64,000 nucleotides of DNA from Bacteroidota bacterium (GTDB lineage Bacteria; Bacteroidota; JABWAT01): positions 1-64,000 of the forward strand of contig JAFLBE010000016.1 in the NCBI GenBank assembly GCA_017303995.1, in the 5' to 3' direction. A program made the translations under genes and the position numbers. Numbering within the stretch: position 1 is the stretch's first letter; each line of letters starts with the position of its first letter. This document shows positions 35,270 to 44,549 of the stretch, one piece after another. The notes under the pieces are model-generated. The model was not told the origin of the DNA, made no database searches, and saw only the letters and a list, made by a program, of their open reading frames with translations.

Positions 35270-38200
35270 TCAAGATTGAATTTTTCTTTTTTTCCACAGA
35301 AAATAAACCGCCGGATAAACAAGCAGTTCGAGCAAAACCGAGGTTACGACACCCCCAACCATCGGTGCTGCAATCCGTTTCATAACGTCGGCACCGGTTC
35401 CGGTACTCCAGAGAATCGGCAAAAGTCCCGCAATAATCACGGCTGCTGTCATAATTTTCGGACGGACACGCTGAACGGCCCCTTCATCAATGGCATCTTT
35501 TAATCCGGCCAAAGTCATCGTTCCCGAAAGTTTGGCCTTCTCATAAGCCCGGTCGAGATACAGCAGCATCACCACACCGGTTTCGGCATCAAGTCCGGCC
35601 AGGGCAATCAAACCAACCCAAACTGCCACCGACATATTATAATCCAGAATCCAAAGAAACCAGATGGCCCCGATCAGTGAAAACGGCACGGCAAGCAGCA
35701 CAATACCAGTTTTAACCGCCGATTTGGTGTTGATGTAAAGAATCAGAATAATCAGCAAAAGTGTCAATGGAATGACGACCATCAGGCGTTTTTCTGCCCG
35801 TTGAATATACTCAAACTCACCCGACCAGATTAAACTGTAGCCTGCGGGCAGCTGAATATTTTCACTGATCGCTTTTTGTGCCCCCTCAATATAGCCAACA
35901 ATATCTGAGGTGGTCAGATCCACAAAAACCCAGGAATTGGGCCGTGTATCTTCTGTCCGGATCACCATTGGGCCTTTGGTCAGTTTATAATCAGCAACCT
36001 GATTCAGCGGAATCTGTGCCCCGGAAGGTGTTGAAATGAGAGTTCTCATGAGTGCTTCGGGTGAATCCCTGAAATCACGGCTGTACCTGAGTGAAACCGG
36101 ATAACGTTCAAGTCCTTCAACGGTTGTCGTTACCGCCATTCCGCCCATTGCTGTTCGGATGACATCCTGAATATCTGCAACGGAAAGTCCGTACCGCGCA
36201 GCATCTTCACGCCGGATTGAAATATCAAAATAATTGCCGCCTGCTGCCCGTTCGGCAAAAGCCGAAGCTGTTCCCGGAACGTTCCTGATGACAGCTTCCA
36301 CCCGCTGACCAATCGCCTGAAGCGAATCCGGATTGGCTCCTGAGATTTTTATCCCGACCGGAGTTTTAATTCCCGTACTCAGCATGTCAATCCGGGTTTT
36401 AATGGGAAGGGTCCAGGCATTGGTCAACCCCGGAAACTGAATGGCATCATTCAGTTCGGCGATCAGTTTTTCTTTTGTCAGTCCCGGCCGCCAGTCGGAT
36501 TCCGGTTTCAGGCGAATGGTGGTTTCGAGCATGTCAAGTCCGGCCGGATCGGTAGCTGTTTCTGCACGGCCGGCTTTTCCCCAGACGGATTCCACTTCAG
36601 GAAAGGACCGGATGATTTTATCAGTTTGCTGAAGCAATTCCTTTGCTTTTGTAATTGAAATTCCCGGAAGTGTCGTTGGCATGTAGAGAATATCACCTTC
36701 CCACATGGGCGGCATGAATTCCGTTCCCAGCTTCGACAGGGGGATCCAGGTGATCACAACCAGAACAACGGCAACAACAATAACTGAAACCGGTTTTTTC
36801 AGAGAAAAATGCATCACCGGCCGGTACAGATTAATCAGAAACCGGTTAACCGGATTTTTATGTTCGGGCAGGATTTTTCCACGAATAAAATATCCCATTA
36901 AAATCGGAATAATAGTCACAGACAGAATGGTTGCCGCAGCCATTGAGTAGGTTTTGGTAAAAGCGAGCGGGTGAAAAAGCCGGCCGGATTCAGCCTCAAG
37001 CGCAAAAACCGGAAGAAACGAAACGGTTATCACCGCCAGCGACCAGAATAAAGTCGGACCCACTTCTTTCGAAGCATCCAGAACAACCGTCCAGTGATCC
37101 CGGCGTTCAGATTCAGGTTTTTCGGCTTCCTGCTCAAGATGTTTGTGGGTATTTTCAATCATGATGATGGCAGCATCGACCATGGCACCGATGGCAATGG
37201 CAATTCCGCCCAAAGACATGATATTGGCGTTTAATCCCTGCCATTTCATGACGATGAAAGCCATCAGAATGGCCGTCGGAAGCGTGAAAATGGCGACAAG
37301 TGCGCTTCTGGCGTGAAGTAAAAACAAGATGCTGATCAACCCGACAATCAGTATTTCTTCGAGTAATTTTTCACGAAGCGTATCTATGGCACGAAGAATT
37401 AAATCTGACCGGTCGTAACCGGTTTCAATAGTCACATCTGACGGTAACCCGGCCCGGATTTCTGCAAGTTTTTCCTTGATTCCGTCAATGGTTTTCAGGG
37501 CGTTTTGCCCGTGTCGCATGACCACAATACCACCAACTGCTTCACCTTCTCCGTTCCATTCCATGAGTCCGCGGCGCATTTCAGGTCCGGTTGTCACATC
37601 CGCAATATCCTTCAGAAAAATAGGCGTGCCCGACATCTCATCCGTCATAACCGGAATTGCCCGGATGTCATCTCCTGATTTCAGATAGCCAAGTCCGCGG
37701 ATCATAAACTCGGTTTCACCAAGTTCAAGGGTTTCTCCGCCCGCATCCTGATTGCTTTTCATGATGGCCATTTCAACCATCGGAAGTGTGATTTTATACG
37801 ATGCCAACCGGAGTGGATCAACGGTTACTTGATATTGTTTTACGAAACCACCAACCGATGCCACTTCGGCAACACCATCCACCGATGCCAGTTCATATTT
37901 CAGAAACCAGTCCTGAAGGGATCGAAGTTCTGCCAGAGAACGTGTCGAAGAGGTGAGTGTATATTGAAAAACCCAGCCAACACCTGAGGCGTCGGGACCT
38001 AAAGTTGGAACAACTCCAGCAGGAAGTCGTTTTTGTGCGGTGTTCAGATATTCGAGAACCCGGCTTCTTGCCCAGTACGGATCGGTTCCATCTTCAAATA
38101 AAACATAGACAAGTGAATATCCGAAAAAAGAATATCCCCGAACGGTTTTGGATCCCGGAACTGAAACCAAAGCAGTCGTGAGCGGATAGGTGATCTGATC

Positions 38201-38386
38201 TTCAACTGTGACCGGTGACTGACCCTGATAGTCTGTGTAAACGATGACCTGCACATCCGAAAGATCAGGAATGGCATCAATTGGCGTGTTAAACGCCGAC
38301 CAGGTTCCGGCAGCAATGGCACCGGCTGTCAACAGAATGACGATGAACTTGTTGTTCACCGACCAGGTAATGATTTTCTCCAGCAT
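35270..38386 (-). CDS. cusA: CusA-type heavy-metal RND efflux pump
   Basis: A 1038-residue inner-membrane proton-driven pump of the HME-RND family, with about twelve membrane segments and two large periplasmic loops. PTLGPDASGVGWVFQYTL and IGAMVDAAIIMIENTHKHLE are family signatures, the latter carrying the proton-relay Asp. The stretch MPPMWEGDILYMPTTLPGIS and the following GRAETATDPAGLDMLETT is close to CusA (Cu+/Ag+) rather than to CzcA, and is Met-rich as expected for a copper pathway. Its start overlaps the last base of the cusB stop. With CusB and the TolC-like CusC it would form a three-part pump across both membranes. Confidence 0.94.
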   Translation of the reverse strand: MLEKIITWSVNNKFIVILLTAGAIAAGTWSAFNTPIDAIPDLSDVQVIVYTDYQGQSPVTVEDQITYPLTTALVSVPGSKTVRGYSFFGYSLVYVLFEDGTDPYWARSRVLEYLNTAQKRLPAGVVPTLGPDASGVGWVFQYTLTSSTRSLAELRSLQDWFLKYELASVDGVAEVASVGGFVKQYQVTVDPLRLASYKITLPMVEMAIMKSNQDAGGETLELGETEFMIRGLGYLKSGDDIRAIPVMTDEMSGTPIFLKDIADVTTGPEMRRGLMEWNGEGEAVGGIVVMRHGQNALKTIDGIKEKLAEIRAGLPSDVTIETGYDRSDLILRAIDTLREKLLEEILIVGLISILFLLHARSALVAIFTLPTAILMAFIVMKWQGLNANIMSLGGIAIAIGAMVDAAIIMIENTHKHLEQEAEKPESERRDHWTVVLDASKEVGPTLFWSLAVITVSFLPVFALEAESGRLFHPLAFTKTYSMAAATILSVTIIPILMGYFIRGKILPEHKNPVNRFLINLYRPVMHFSLKKPVSVIVVAVVLVVITWIPLSKLGTEFMPPMWEGDILYMPTTLPGISITKAKELLQQTDKIIRSFPEVESVWGKAGRAETATDPAGLDMLETTIRLKPESDWRPGLTKEKLIAELNDAIQFPGLTNAWTLPIKTRIDMLSTGIKTPVGIKISGANPDSLQAIGQRVEAVIRNVPGTASAFAERAAGGNYFDISIRREDAARYGLSVADIQDVIRTAMGGMAVTTTVEGLERYPVSLRYSRDFRDSPEALMRTLISTPSGAQIPLNQVADYKLTKGPMVIRTEDTRPNSWVFVDLTTSDIVGYIEGAQKAISENIQLPAGYSLIWSGEFEYIQRAEKRLMVVIPLTLLLIILILYINTKSAVKTGIVLLAVPFSLIGAIWFLWILDYNMSVAVWVGLIALAGLDAETGVVMLLYLDRAYEKAKLSGTMTLAGLKDAIDEGAVQRVRPKIMTAAVIIAGLLPILWSTGTGADVMKRIAAPMVGGVVTSVLLELLVYPAVYFLWKKRKIQS

Positions 38387-39693
38387 CAGAGTTCCTTCCT
38401 TACCAGATCCATTTTACAGATCGGACAGGTCCCCATCTGATCACGGATAATGTTGTGATGCATCGGGCAGGTATAAATTACTTTTTTGGTGCCGTATTTT
38501 TCGGGGGTGTTTTCACCTGCAGTTTCCGAAACAGTTTCATGCTGATGGCTGCTCATCCGGAGTAAAGCGGACTTCAGATTGCTTTCTGAATCCACCAGAA
38601 ATTGCGAAGAGGTCACCACTTTTTCACCGGGATGAAGTCCGGATAAAATCTCTGTAAATCCGTCTGAAATAAATCCGGTTTCAACTTCCCTGGGTTCAAA
38701 ATATCCGCCATCAAGTGAAAGAATCGCAACTGTTGCAGATCCGGTATGAATGAGGGATTGGGATGAAACCGATAATACAGAGGTTCCGCCTGGACGGGAA
38801 ATTGAGACGGAGGCAAAAAGTCCCGGTTTTAGTTTCTGGTCGGATGAATTTTTCACTTCAATCCGGATTTTCACAGTTCTGGTTTCCGAGTTCAATTCAG
38901 GGTTTACGAAGGAAACGGTTCCTTTAAAATCTGAACCTGAAAGTCCCTGTAAACGAATACTTGCCGGTGCCCCGACTTTGACAAGTGACAAATCATTCTG
39001 ATAAACATCAGCCAAAACCCAAACCGTGGACAGATTGGTAATTCTGAACAAGGTCATTCCTGCTTCAACAGCCTGACCTTCAACTACCATTTTTTCGGAA
39101 ATGAGTCCGTCTGACGGTGAAACCAGCGTGAGTGTTCTCTTTACTTTTTTCGAGGTTTCCAGTGTTTTGAGTTCACTTTCCGGAATTCCCCAGTTGAGCA
39201 GCCGGGATTTTGCAAGATCTGATAATTTTTGTGTTTCCGCAGGAAGGGTGGCTTCGTAAGTCAGAGCCTGCAGATATTCTTCCTGTGCGGATACCAGATC
39301 CGGACTGTAAAGTTCGAGCAACGCCTGCCCTTTTCTGACGGGTTTTCCGGTAAAATCCATGTGGAGTTTTTCTACATATCCCATAATCCGGGCAGTTACT
39401 GCAATCTGAGCCGTTTCATCCGGAGCAACAACGCCGTTCGCTCTTACAGACGGACTCAGTTTTCTGAGTTCAGCAAGTTCTGTGCGGACACCCATTTTTT
39501 GCTGGACAGCCGGATCGATGCGGATTTGTCCGGCCTGATTATCATGGTCTGCTGAATGCAGGTTTTCAATTGGAGTGGTGTTTTCAGATTCATTTTTTCC
39601 GGGTTGGATTTCCATTGATCCCGAAAAAACCAGGTAACCGAGGCCAAGTCCGGCAAGCAAACCGGCAAGAATGAAGAGAAGTGTTTTTTTCAT
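38386..39693 (-). CDS. cusB: CusB-type membrane fusion protein with C-terminal metal-binding domain
   Basis: A 435-residue periplasmic adaptor, anchored by one N-terminal membrane segment (LLFILAGLLAGLGLGYLVF). The beta-barrel/lipoyl/hairpin parts are visible (GVVAPDETAQIAVTARIMGY, QALLELYSPDLVSAQEEYL). The extreme C-terminus carries an extra heavy-metal-binding domain (YTCPMHHNIIRDQMGTCPIC), more often seen at the N-terminus in this family. The gene overlaps the small membrane-protein gene by four bases and cusA by one, so expression is tightly coupled. Role: link pump and outer-membrane channel and pass metal to CusA. Confidence 0.92.
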   Translation of the reverse strand: MKKTLLFILAGLLAGLGLGYLVFSGSMEIQPGKNESENTTPIENLHSADHDNQAGQIRIDPAVQQKMGVRTELAELRKLSPSVRANGVVAPDETAQIAVTARIMGYVEKLHMDFTGKPVRKGQALLELYSPDLVSAQEEYLQALTYEATLPAETQKLSDLAKSRLLNWGIPESELKTLETSKKVKRTLTLVSPSDGLISEKMVVEGQAVEAGMTLFRITNLSTVWVLADVYQNDLSLVKVGAPASIRLQGLSGSDFKGTVSFVNPELNSETRTVKIRIEVKNSSDQKLKPGLFASVSISRPGGTSVLSVSSQSLIHTGSATVAILSLDGGYFEPREVETGFISDGFTEILSGLHPGEKVVTSSQFLVDSESNLKSALLRMSSHQHETVSETAGENTPEKYGTKKVIYTCPMHHNIIRDQMGTCPICKMDLVRKEL

Positions 39694-39920
39694 GATTTAT
39701 CCTTAAGACGGGCAATGAAACCCTTGTTTTTAACGGCAGGACTGCAGCAATCCCGTGAACCGCCTGAAAAAGTGTAATAAATCCGGATGGCAATGCCGCC
39801 TGCAAGCATTGACACGATGATTCCGAATTGAAATCCGCTTGAATCAAGAAAATAAAAGGTAATTCCGTTGATCAGAAAGACGATAAAAATCGTTGAAAGT
39901 GTAAACCTGTAGAGTGACAT
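39690..39920 (-). CDS. Small membrane protein in the copper operon
   Basis: A 76-residue protein with two predicted membrane helices (TLSTIFIVFLINGITFYFLD and FGIIVSMLAGGIAIRIYYTF) and a short cytosolic tail with a CC pair (GGSRDCCSPAVKNKG). It starts one base after the cusC stop and overlaps cusB by four bases, so it belongs to the operon. The CC pair and position suggest a metal-handling accessory, but I recognise no family. Confidence 0.7.
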   Translation of the reverse strand: MSLYRFTLSTIFIVFLINGITFYFLDSSGFQFGIIVSMLAGGIAIRIYYTFSGGSRDCCSPAVKNKGFIARLKDKS

Positions 39921-39921
39921 G

Positions 39922-41163
39922 TTACCAGTTCTCCTTTGGTGTTGCCGTGATCCATTCCAGATCGGTCAGCGCATTTAAATAGGCTTTTTTTGCTGTTTGA
40001 TAATCAGACTCTGCCTCAAGTTGCATCCGGATGGCTTCCATAACCATACTGAATTCTGCATTTCCGTTCTGATAGGCAGTTAGGGTCGATTCAAGTGCAA
40101 AATCAGCCTGAGGAATGATCACTTCCTGAAATTCCATCAGGTGATGATGTTCAGATTCCGCCTTTGCCAAAAACTGCCGCACCTGGCTTCTGATCATCTG
40201 CCGGGCAGATTCTTTGTTAAACCGGGTCTGATTTTCACGGGCGGATGCCTCGGCAACTTTTCCTTCAACAGAACCGGATGACCAGGGTGCAACCGGAATT
40301 GAAATTCCAACCATCAGCGACCAGTAATCCTTATCCATTTCCAGCATTTGCTTATACTGCCCTTTGATTTCAAAATCGGGGTAATACTCACTTTCGGCAG
40401 CCTTTTTTTCGGCGGATGCCATCATCATTCCGGCTGACATCTGTTTCAGTTCAGGCTGATTTTCCTCAGCCAGATTTGCAAGTCTGGTAAAAGTCCAGCC
40501 GGCAAAATGGGGAATTTCTGATGCTTCGGTTTGGATGGATAAATCTGCAGGTCGTCCGGCAAGCTGGTTTACCATGGCCTCGGTCATCATCCTGTCAGAT
40601 CTTGACATGGCCAGGTCATTTTCCTTCATGGAAAGTGCCGTTTGCAAACTTAAAACAGCAGCAAGTGACGACTGTCCGTTAGCGTATTGACGGGAGGTGA
40701 TTTCTGCTGCCCGCTTCAGATTTTGGAAAGAGTCTTCATTGATCCGGATCAGTTCATCTGCGAGAACAAGATCATTCCAGGTTTTTTTCAAATCCCTGAT
40801 CAGTTGGTTTTGCCTGACCTGAAATTCATGTCCCATCATATCTGAATTGAATCTGGCAGCTTCTTTCATGGCAGAAAGTTTTCCGGGAAAGGGAATCATC
40901 TGACTGATGGAATAATCCAGTTCCTGCTGATCTTTCAGTGGATTTGGAAAACCAGAAACTGGAGCATTGAAAAATTCGAATCCGGCCTTTGGTGCTTCCC
41001 AGGCGCCCGACTGAAGCTGTTTTGCCCGGGCAATTTCCTGTTCAGCCTGAGTCGATTTTAAATCAGGATGGTTCCGGATGAGCGAAGCAACCAGACTGTC
41101 AAGCGTCTGCGCCTGACCAGTTCCGGTCAAAAGAAATAAGAATAAAAAAAGTAAAATGCGCAT
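39922..41163 (-). CDS. cusC: TolC-family outer-membrane channel protein of the Cus pump
   Basis: A 413-residue protein with signal peptide (ending GTGQA) and the repeated long helices of outer-membrane efflux proteins (SLVASLIRNHPDLKSTQAEQ, ANGQSSLAAVLSLQTALSMK). About half of the sequence repeats, as in TolC. It should form the outer-membrane exit duct for the CusBA pump. Methionine-rich stretches (MMGHEF, MKENDLAMSRSDRMM, MSAGMMMA) fit copper or silver. The gene is third in order on the minus strand after the Cys-rich protein gene and a 171-base gap containing repeat E. Confidence 0.88.
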   Translation of the reverse strand: MRILLFLFLFLLTGTGQAQTLDSLVASLIRNHPDLKSTQAEQEIARAKQLQSGAWEAPKAGFEFFNAPVSGFPNPLKDQQELDYSISQMIPFPGKLSAMKEAARFNSDMMGHEFQVRQNQLIRDLKKTWNDLVLADELIRINEDSFQNLKRAAEITSRQYANGQSSLAAVLSLQTALSMKENDLAMSRSDRMMTEAMVNQLAGRPADLSIQTEASEIPHFAGWTFTRLANLAEENQPELKQMSAGMMMASAEKKAAESEYYPDFEIKGQYKQMLEMDKDYWSLMVGISIPVAPWSSGSVEGKVAEASARENQTRFNKESARQMIRSQVRQFLAKAESEHHHLMEFQEVIIPQADFALESTLTAYQNGNAEFSMVMEAIRMQLEAESDYQTAKKAYLNALTDLEWITATPKENW

Positions 41164-41247
41164 GGTTTCTCCGGTGAAGTAAATTCAGGTCAGAAATTGT
41201 TTTCCGGAGAATGGATTTGAAGTGAGTTTTAAAGAAATTTATAAATT

Positions 41248-41297
41248 GTCATCCTGAGTAATCCGTCGTCAGACGGATTGTATCGAAGGATGCATTC
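41248..41297. repeat. Dispersed repeat, family E
   Basis: GTCATCCTGAGTAATCCGTC-GTCA-GACGGATTGTATCGAAGGATG; same layout as 25268-25312. It lies between two genes of the copper operon, so the operon is either read through it or has a second promoter. Confidence 0.7.
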
Positions 41298-41334
41298 ACC
41301 AAAAACCATTTTCCGGAAAGCTGAGAAACCAGAC

Positions 41335-41715
41335 TTAAATCAGGAAAACTTTGCAGGAAAGATAAACGGGGGGAGGAGAACCGGGGAGAACCAGAACCGG
41401 TGTTTGAACCGGAAGTGAGGGAAGTGTCAAAACCGGAAGTTCAGTTGAAACCACAGAAATTGCTGTAGAAAATGAATTTTCAGTTGTCAGCTTTTCGGTT
41501 TCCAGTTTGTTGATGGTAATCGACGTGCAGCAGGATTGGGATTCAAGAGAAATCGTTTTTTCGCCAGAATCTTTTTCGCAGCAGGATTTCTGAACCGGCA
41601 TTTCGCAGCCCAAACCCATACTGCAAAGCTGAATGGAGGGAAATAATTCCGCAGCCAGAAAAAGAATTCCGGCGAGCAAAATCCACGATGAGTGACGGTT
41701 TATTGAAGTTAACAT
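41335..41715 (-). CDS. Cys-rich exported protein at the head of the copper operon
   Basis: A 126-residue protein with a hydrophobic N-terminal segment (WILLAGILFLAAELFPS) and six or more Cys in the next 50 residues (QLCSMGLGCEMPVQKSCCEK ... SQSCCTS), then a Ser/Thr/Pro-rich tail ending SPPPVYLSCKVFLI. Similar small Cys-rich proteins stand before metal efflux genes in other FCB bacteria, and metal binding is a reasonable guess. Its promoter at 41720-41750 places the transcript start at the ATG itself, so the mRNA is probably leaderless. No family name can be given. Confidence 0.65.
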   Translation of the reverse strand: MLTSINRHSSWILLAGILFLAAELFPSIQLCSMGLGCEMPVQKSCCEKDSGEKTISLESQSCCTSITINKLETEKLTTENSFSTAISVVSTELPVLTLPSLPVQTPVLVLPGSPPPVYLSCKVFLI

Positions 41716-41719
41716 AGAA

Positions 41720-41750
41720 CAAAGGTAATGTATTTTTGGTTTGCAGGCAA
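41720..41750 (-). promoter_or_regulatory. Bacteroidota-type promoter of the copper operon, leaderless
   Basis: On the minus strand TTG (41750-41748), exactly 20 bases, and TACCTTTG (41727-41720), a perfect TAnnTTTG. The predicted start is 41713-41714, within the ATG at 41715-41713. Confidence 0.7.
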
Positions 41751-41881
41751 TATCCGGCGAAAATCATGTAAACTTCTAATGAAATTGTATAAGGAGGGAA
41801 TTTCTCGCCAAGTCGCCAGGAACGCAAAGAAAACAAATTTATTTTTTTGGTTAAATTCAAACTTATTTTGGAATGATAATT

Positions 41882-42140
41882 ATTCTTGCCCCGACGGGGT
41901 AAAATGGGAATAGCCCCGGGTGGAAACCCGGAGGATGGGGTTTTAAGAAAAGAAATTCGTCCGGTTACAAGTTTCAATGGAATAATAAACCTTAATTCCG
42001 GACGAAACAGGAAACTTTTTTCCTGCAAATCCCCCAGGAAATAAATTTATTTGTCCATATTTCCTTTAACAAATATTATTTCATTGACTTGTAGATTCGT
42101 ATTTCTCGGCGTTCTCTGTGCCTCTGCGGTAAAGTATTTT
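41882..42140. repeat. Repeat-rich gene-free gap
   Basis: Contains hairpins CCCCGACGGGG and CCGGGTGGAAACCCGG (41888-41932), an ATTCGTCCGG ... CCGGACGAAAC palindrome related to repeat A (41951-42008), and a CGGCGTTCTCTGTGCCTCTGC remnant (42104-42124). No gene is supported between 41728 and 42142. Confidence 0.65.
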
Positions 42141-42142
42141 CC

Positions 42143-42718
42143 TTAAAAACTGACCCCAACCGTGATGTAATCGTTGTAAGGAATCGAAACTCCGGCTACC
42201 GACAGACTCGGCTTGATCTTCACTTTTACATTTCCGGGCTTGGTGTTATATCCTGAAATAGCCAGCGCAACATTCAGAATATCTTCCAGTCCTCCGCCGG
42301 GAACCAATTTAAAAAGATCTGCTTCAACGGGCAGGGAAATCCCGGTCACAGCATCACCACCTGCCAGATCAACAGCATCCGTCATCTTACCTGAGAATAA
42401 CTCCTGATCATTTACAACCAGAATCCAATCAAAAGCAGCAAGAGAGGCTTTCTTTTCATTCGGATTTTTCGCTTCGAGATTCAAATTGAATTTTAAAGGA
42501 ACTTTTCCGGCAGTCAGGTCACTGCCAATCAGCAGCAAATTAAAAGCAGAAATTTCTGACAAAGAATTGGCTCCCTGAATGTTGATAGAAGATACTTTCG
42601 TATCCGAAACATTCTTTACCCGAAACTGACAATTCAGAGCAGAAAATGCTTCGGCGATTTTATCACAGGAAGTTAACAGTAACAGGCTTGAAAAGAAGAC
42701 GATTTTTAGAGTTTTCAT
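42143..42718 (-). CDS. LEA14-like lipoprotein
   Basis: A 191-residue lipoprotein; ATG at 42718 chosen for the signal peptide with lipobox LLTSC. The body resembles LEA type 2 (water-stress-hypersensitivity) domains: FRVKNVSDTKVSSINIQG, FNLNLEAKNPNEKKASLAAFDWILVVND and a long beta-rich remainder. Such periplasmic proteins are of uncertain role. It stands alone between the copper and arsenic operons, with repeats on either side. Confidence 0.72.
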   Translation of the reverse strand: MKTLKIVFFSSLLLLTSCDKIAEAFSALNCQFRVKNVSDTKVSSINIQGANSLSEISAFNLLLIGSDLTAGKVPLKFNLNLEAKNPNEKKASLAAFDWILVVNDQELFSGKMTDAVDLAGGDAVTGISLPVEADLFKLVPGGGLEDILNVALAISGYNTKPGNVKVKIKPSLSVAGVSIPYNDYITVGVSF

Positions 42719-42778
42719 ATTTTGATATTTTTGAATTGATTTCAATAATGTTGGGGTTTCGTACTTTTGATTAGGACT

Positions 42779-42892
42779 TTAACTCCCCTCCTTTTCCAAA
42801 GGAGGGGAAATCCCGTCCCGTTTGCGGGATCGGGATGGGGTGGTTTGAATTTGTGTCCGTTTAAAATAAAAATCACAAAACCACCCACGCTT
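42779..42892. repeat. Repeat family C copy
   Basis: TTAACTCCCCTCC-TTTTCCAAA-GGAGGGG, CCCGTCCCGTTTGCGGGATCG, GGGGTGGTTTG and finally AAAACCACCC. Same plan as 4373-4482. Confidence 0.7.
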
Positions 42893-42945
42893 TCACTCCC
42901 AAATTTACCACTTTCTCGCCGTAATAAAAAAAATAGGACCTGGTC

Positions 42946-42981
42946 TTGACAATATATATGCATATCCGTATGTTCGTATTT
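42946..42981 (+). promoter_or_regulatory. arsR promoter with overlapping operator, leaderless
   Basis: TTGACA at 42946-42951; 20 bases after its TTG comes TATGTTCG (42969-42976), one mismatch from TAnnTTTG. The start of transcription is predicted at about 42983, in the ATG at 42982. A CATA-TCCG-TATG dyad (42961-42972) overlaps the -7 element and is the likely ArsR site. Confidence 0.6.
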
Positions 42982-43389
42982 ATGAAAACAATCGCACAAT
43001 TTTATAAAGCCCTATCCGACGAAACCCGTCTCAGAATTCTGAACCTGCTGCTTCAGGCCGGTGAGCTCTGTGTCTGCGATCTGGAGTCAGCGTTGGATCT
43101 TTCTCAACCGAAAATATCAAGGCATCTCTCCTATTTGCGCATGACCGGAATTGTTTCCGACCGCAAAGAAGGACAATGGGTTTATTACCGGATTTCATCT
43201 GATTTATCTGAAGCTCAGACTTCGGTTCTTGCCGGATTCAAATCCGTCAATCCGAAAGAAAAAAACTTTACCGATGACATCAGCCGGCTTATTACACTCA
43301 TTTCATCTTCCTGCTGCAAGGCGAATGTTGACGAAAAGGTTCTGCAAATCTGCTGTGACACGGGACAAGGGACGGGTGACAAGGGATAA
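42982..43389 (+). CDS. arsR: ArsR-family arsenic-responsive repressor
   Basis: A 135-residue winged-helix repressor. The start at 42982 begins the family consensus (FYKALSDETRLRILNLLL). The metal site is in the DNA-recognition region, ELCVCDLE, as in classic ArsR; a second group of Cys lies near the C-terminus (SSCCKANVDEKVLQICC). As(III) binding should release it from its operator and open the arsR-acr3-arsC-arsM operon. The last eight codons (DTGQGTGDKG) are made of a GGGACAAGGGAC dispersed repeat, so the natural C-terminus has probably been overwritten. Confidence 0.92.
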   Translation: MKTIAQFYKALSDETRLRILNLLLQAGELCVCDLESALDLSQPKISRHLSYLRMTGIVSDRKEGQWVYYRISSDLSEAQTSVLAGFKSVNPKEKNFTDDISRLITLISSSCCKANVDEKVLQICCDTGQGTGDKG

Positions 43390-43460
43390 TTATATGTCAC
43401 TTGTCCCAAGTCCCTTGTAACTGGATTTTAGTCACTTGTCCCACGTCCCTAGTCACCAGA
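43357..43460. repeat. GGGACAAGGGAC-type repeat overlapping the arsR 3' end
   Basis: CACGGGACAAGGGACGGGTG, GTCACTTGTCCCAAGTCCC, GTCACTTGTCCCACGTCCC: direct and inverted copies of one unit. A related copy (GGGACAAGTGACGTGGGAC) follows the GH26 stop at 4333. Confidence 0.7.
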
Positions 43461-43475
43461 ATTTAAAGGTTTCCC

Positions 43476-44549
43476 ATGTCCATCCTCTCAAAAAAAATGT
43501 CTTTCTTCGAACGCCACCTCACGATGTGGGTTTTTGTTTGTATGGTCGTCGGTGTAGGGATAGGTTATGCTTTCCCGGGATTTATTGGAACTGTTAGAAG
43601 CATGGAAATTACCGGCGGATCGCAGATCAACATCCCGATTATGATTTTAATCTGGCTGATGATTTACCCGATGATGCTGAAAATTGATTTCACTTCAATC
43701 AAAAATGCAGGCAAAAAACCAAAAGGTCTGATGGTTACGCTTTTTGTAAACTGGATTGTCAAACCATTCAGTATGGCGTTTCTGGGTTGGTTGTTTTTTA
43801 AATGGATTTTTGCGGGATGGATTCCCGAAGCAACGGCAAATGAATTTCTGGCTGGGGTGATTATTCTGGCTGCAGCACCCTGTACGGCTATGGTTTTTGT
43901 CTGGAGTCAGCTAACCGATGGTGACCCGGCTTATACCCTGATTCAGGTAAGTGTGAACGATTTGATCATGCTCTTTGCCTTCGCACCGATTATTTCTTTT
44001 CTGGTTTCGGGTGCAGCCGGAATTCACATTCCATTCGAAATTTTATTGTATTCGGTTATTGCGTTTATCGTTATTCCGCTTGCTGCCGGAAGTTTTTCAC
44101 GGTGGATTTTGATCAGAACAAAGGGAAAAGAATGGTTTGAAACTGTTTTTATTCCTCAGTTCGGATCGGTAACGATTTCTGCGTTACTTGTAACATTGGT
44201 CATCATTTTTGCTTTTCAGTCGGATAATATTCTTTCAAATAGCTTTTACGTCGTGCTGATTGCCATCCCGATTTTAATTCAGGTTTACTTTAATTCGTCA
44301 CTGACTTATCTGCTGATGCGGGCATTGAAAGTGGAATATGCCATTGCAGCACCCGGTGCACTGATTGGTGCGTCCAACTTTTTTGAACTGGCCGTTGCAA
44401 CCGCCATCGCCCTCTTCGGACCGGATAGCGGTGCTGCCTTGGCTACGGTAGTTGGCGTTCTTGTTGAAGTTCCCGTCATGCTCTCAGTCTGTCAGGCCTG
44501 TAACAGAACAAAACACTGGTTTGGTGATTTTTCACCGCAGGGACGCTGA
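43476..44549 (+). CDS. acr3: ACR3-family arsenite efflux transporter
   Basis: A 357-residue inner-membrane As(OH)3/H+ antiporter with about ten membrane segments. The conserved Cys in LAAAPCTAMVFVW, and GNVTISALL-like and GASNFFELAVATA segments, place it in the ACR3 family. It expels arsenite produced by ArsC. The last residues (FSPQGR) and stop are read from a CACCGCAGGGACGCTGAGAACGC repeat, so the C-terminus seems altered by the repeat, outside the membrane core. A 282-base repeat-filled gap separates it from arsC. Confidence 0.93.
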   Translation: MSILSKKMSFFERHLTMWVFVCMVVGVGIGYAFPGFIGTVRSMEITGGSQINIPIMILIWLMIYPMMLKIDFTSIKNAGKKPKGLMVTLFVNWIVKPFSMAFLGWLFFKWIFAGWIPEATANEFLAGVIILAAAPCTAMVFVWSQLTDGDPAYTLIQVSVNDLIMLFAFAPIISFLVSGAAGIHIPFEILLYSVIAFIVIPLAAGSFSRWILIRTKGKEWFETVFIPQFGSVTISALLVTLVIIFAFQSDNILSNSFYVVLIAIPILIQVYFNSSLTYLLMRALKVEYAIAAPGALIGASNFFELAVATAIALFGPDSGAALATVVGVLVEVPVMLSVCQACNRTKHWFGDFSPQGR

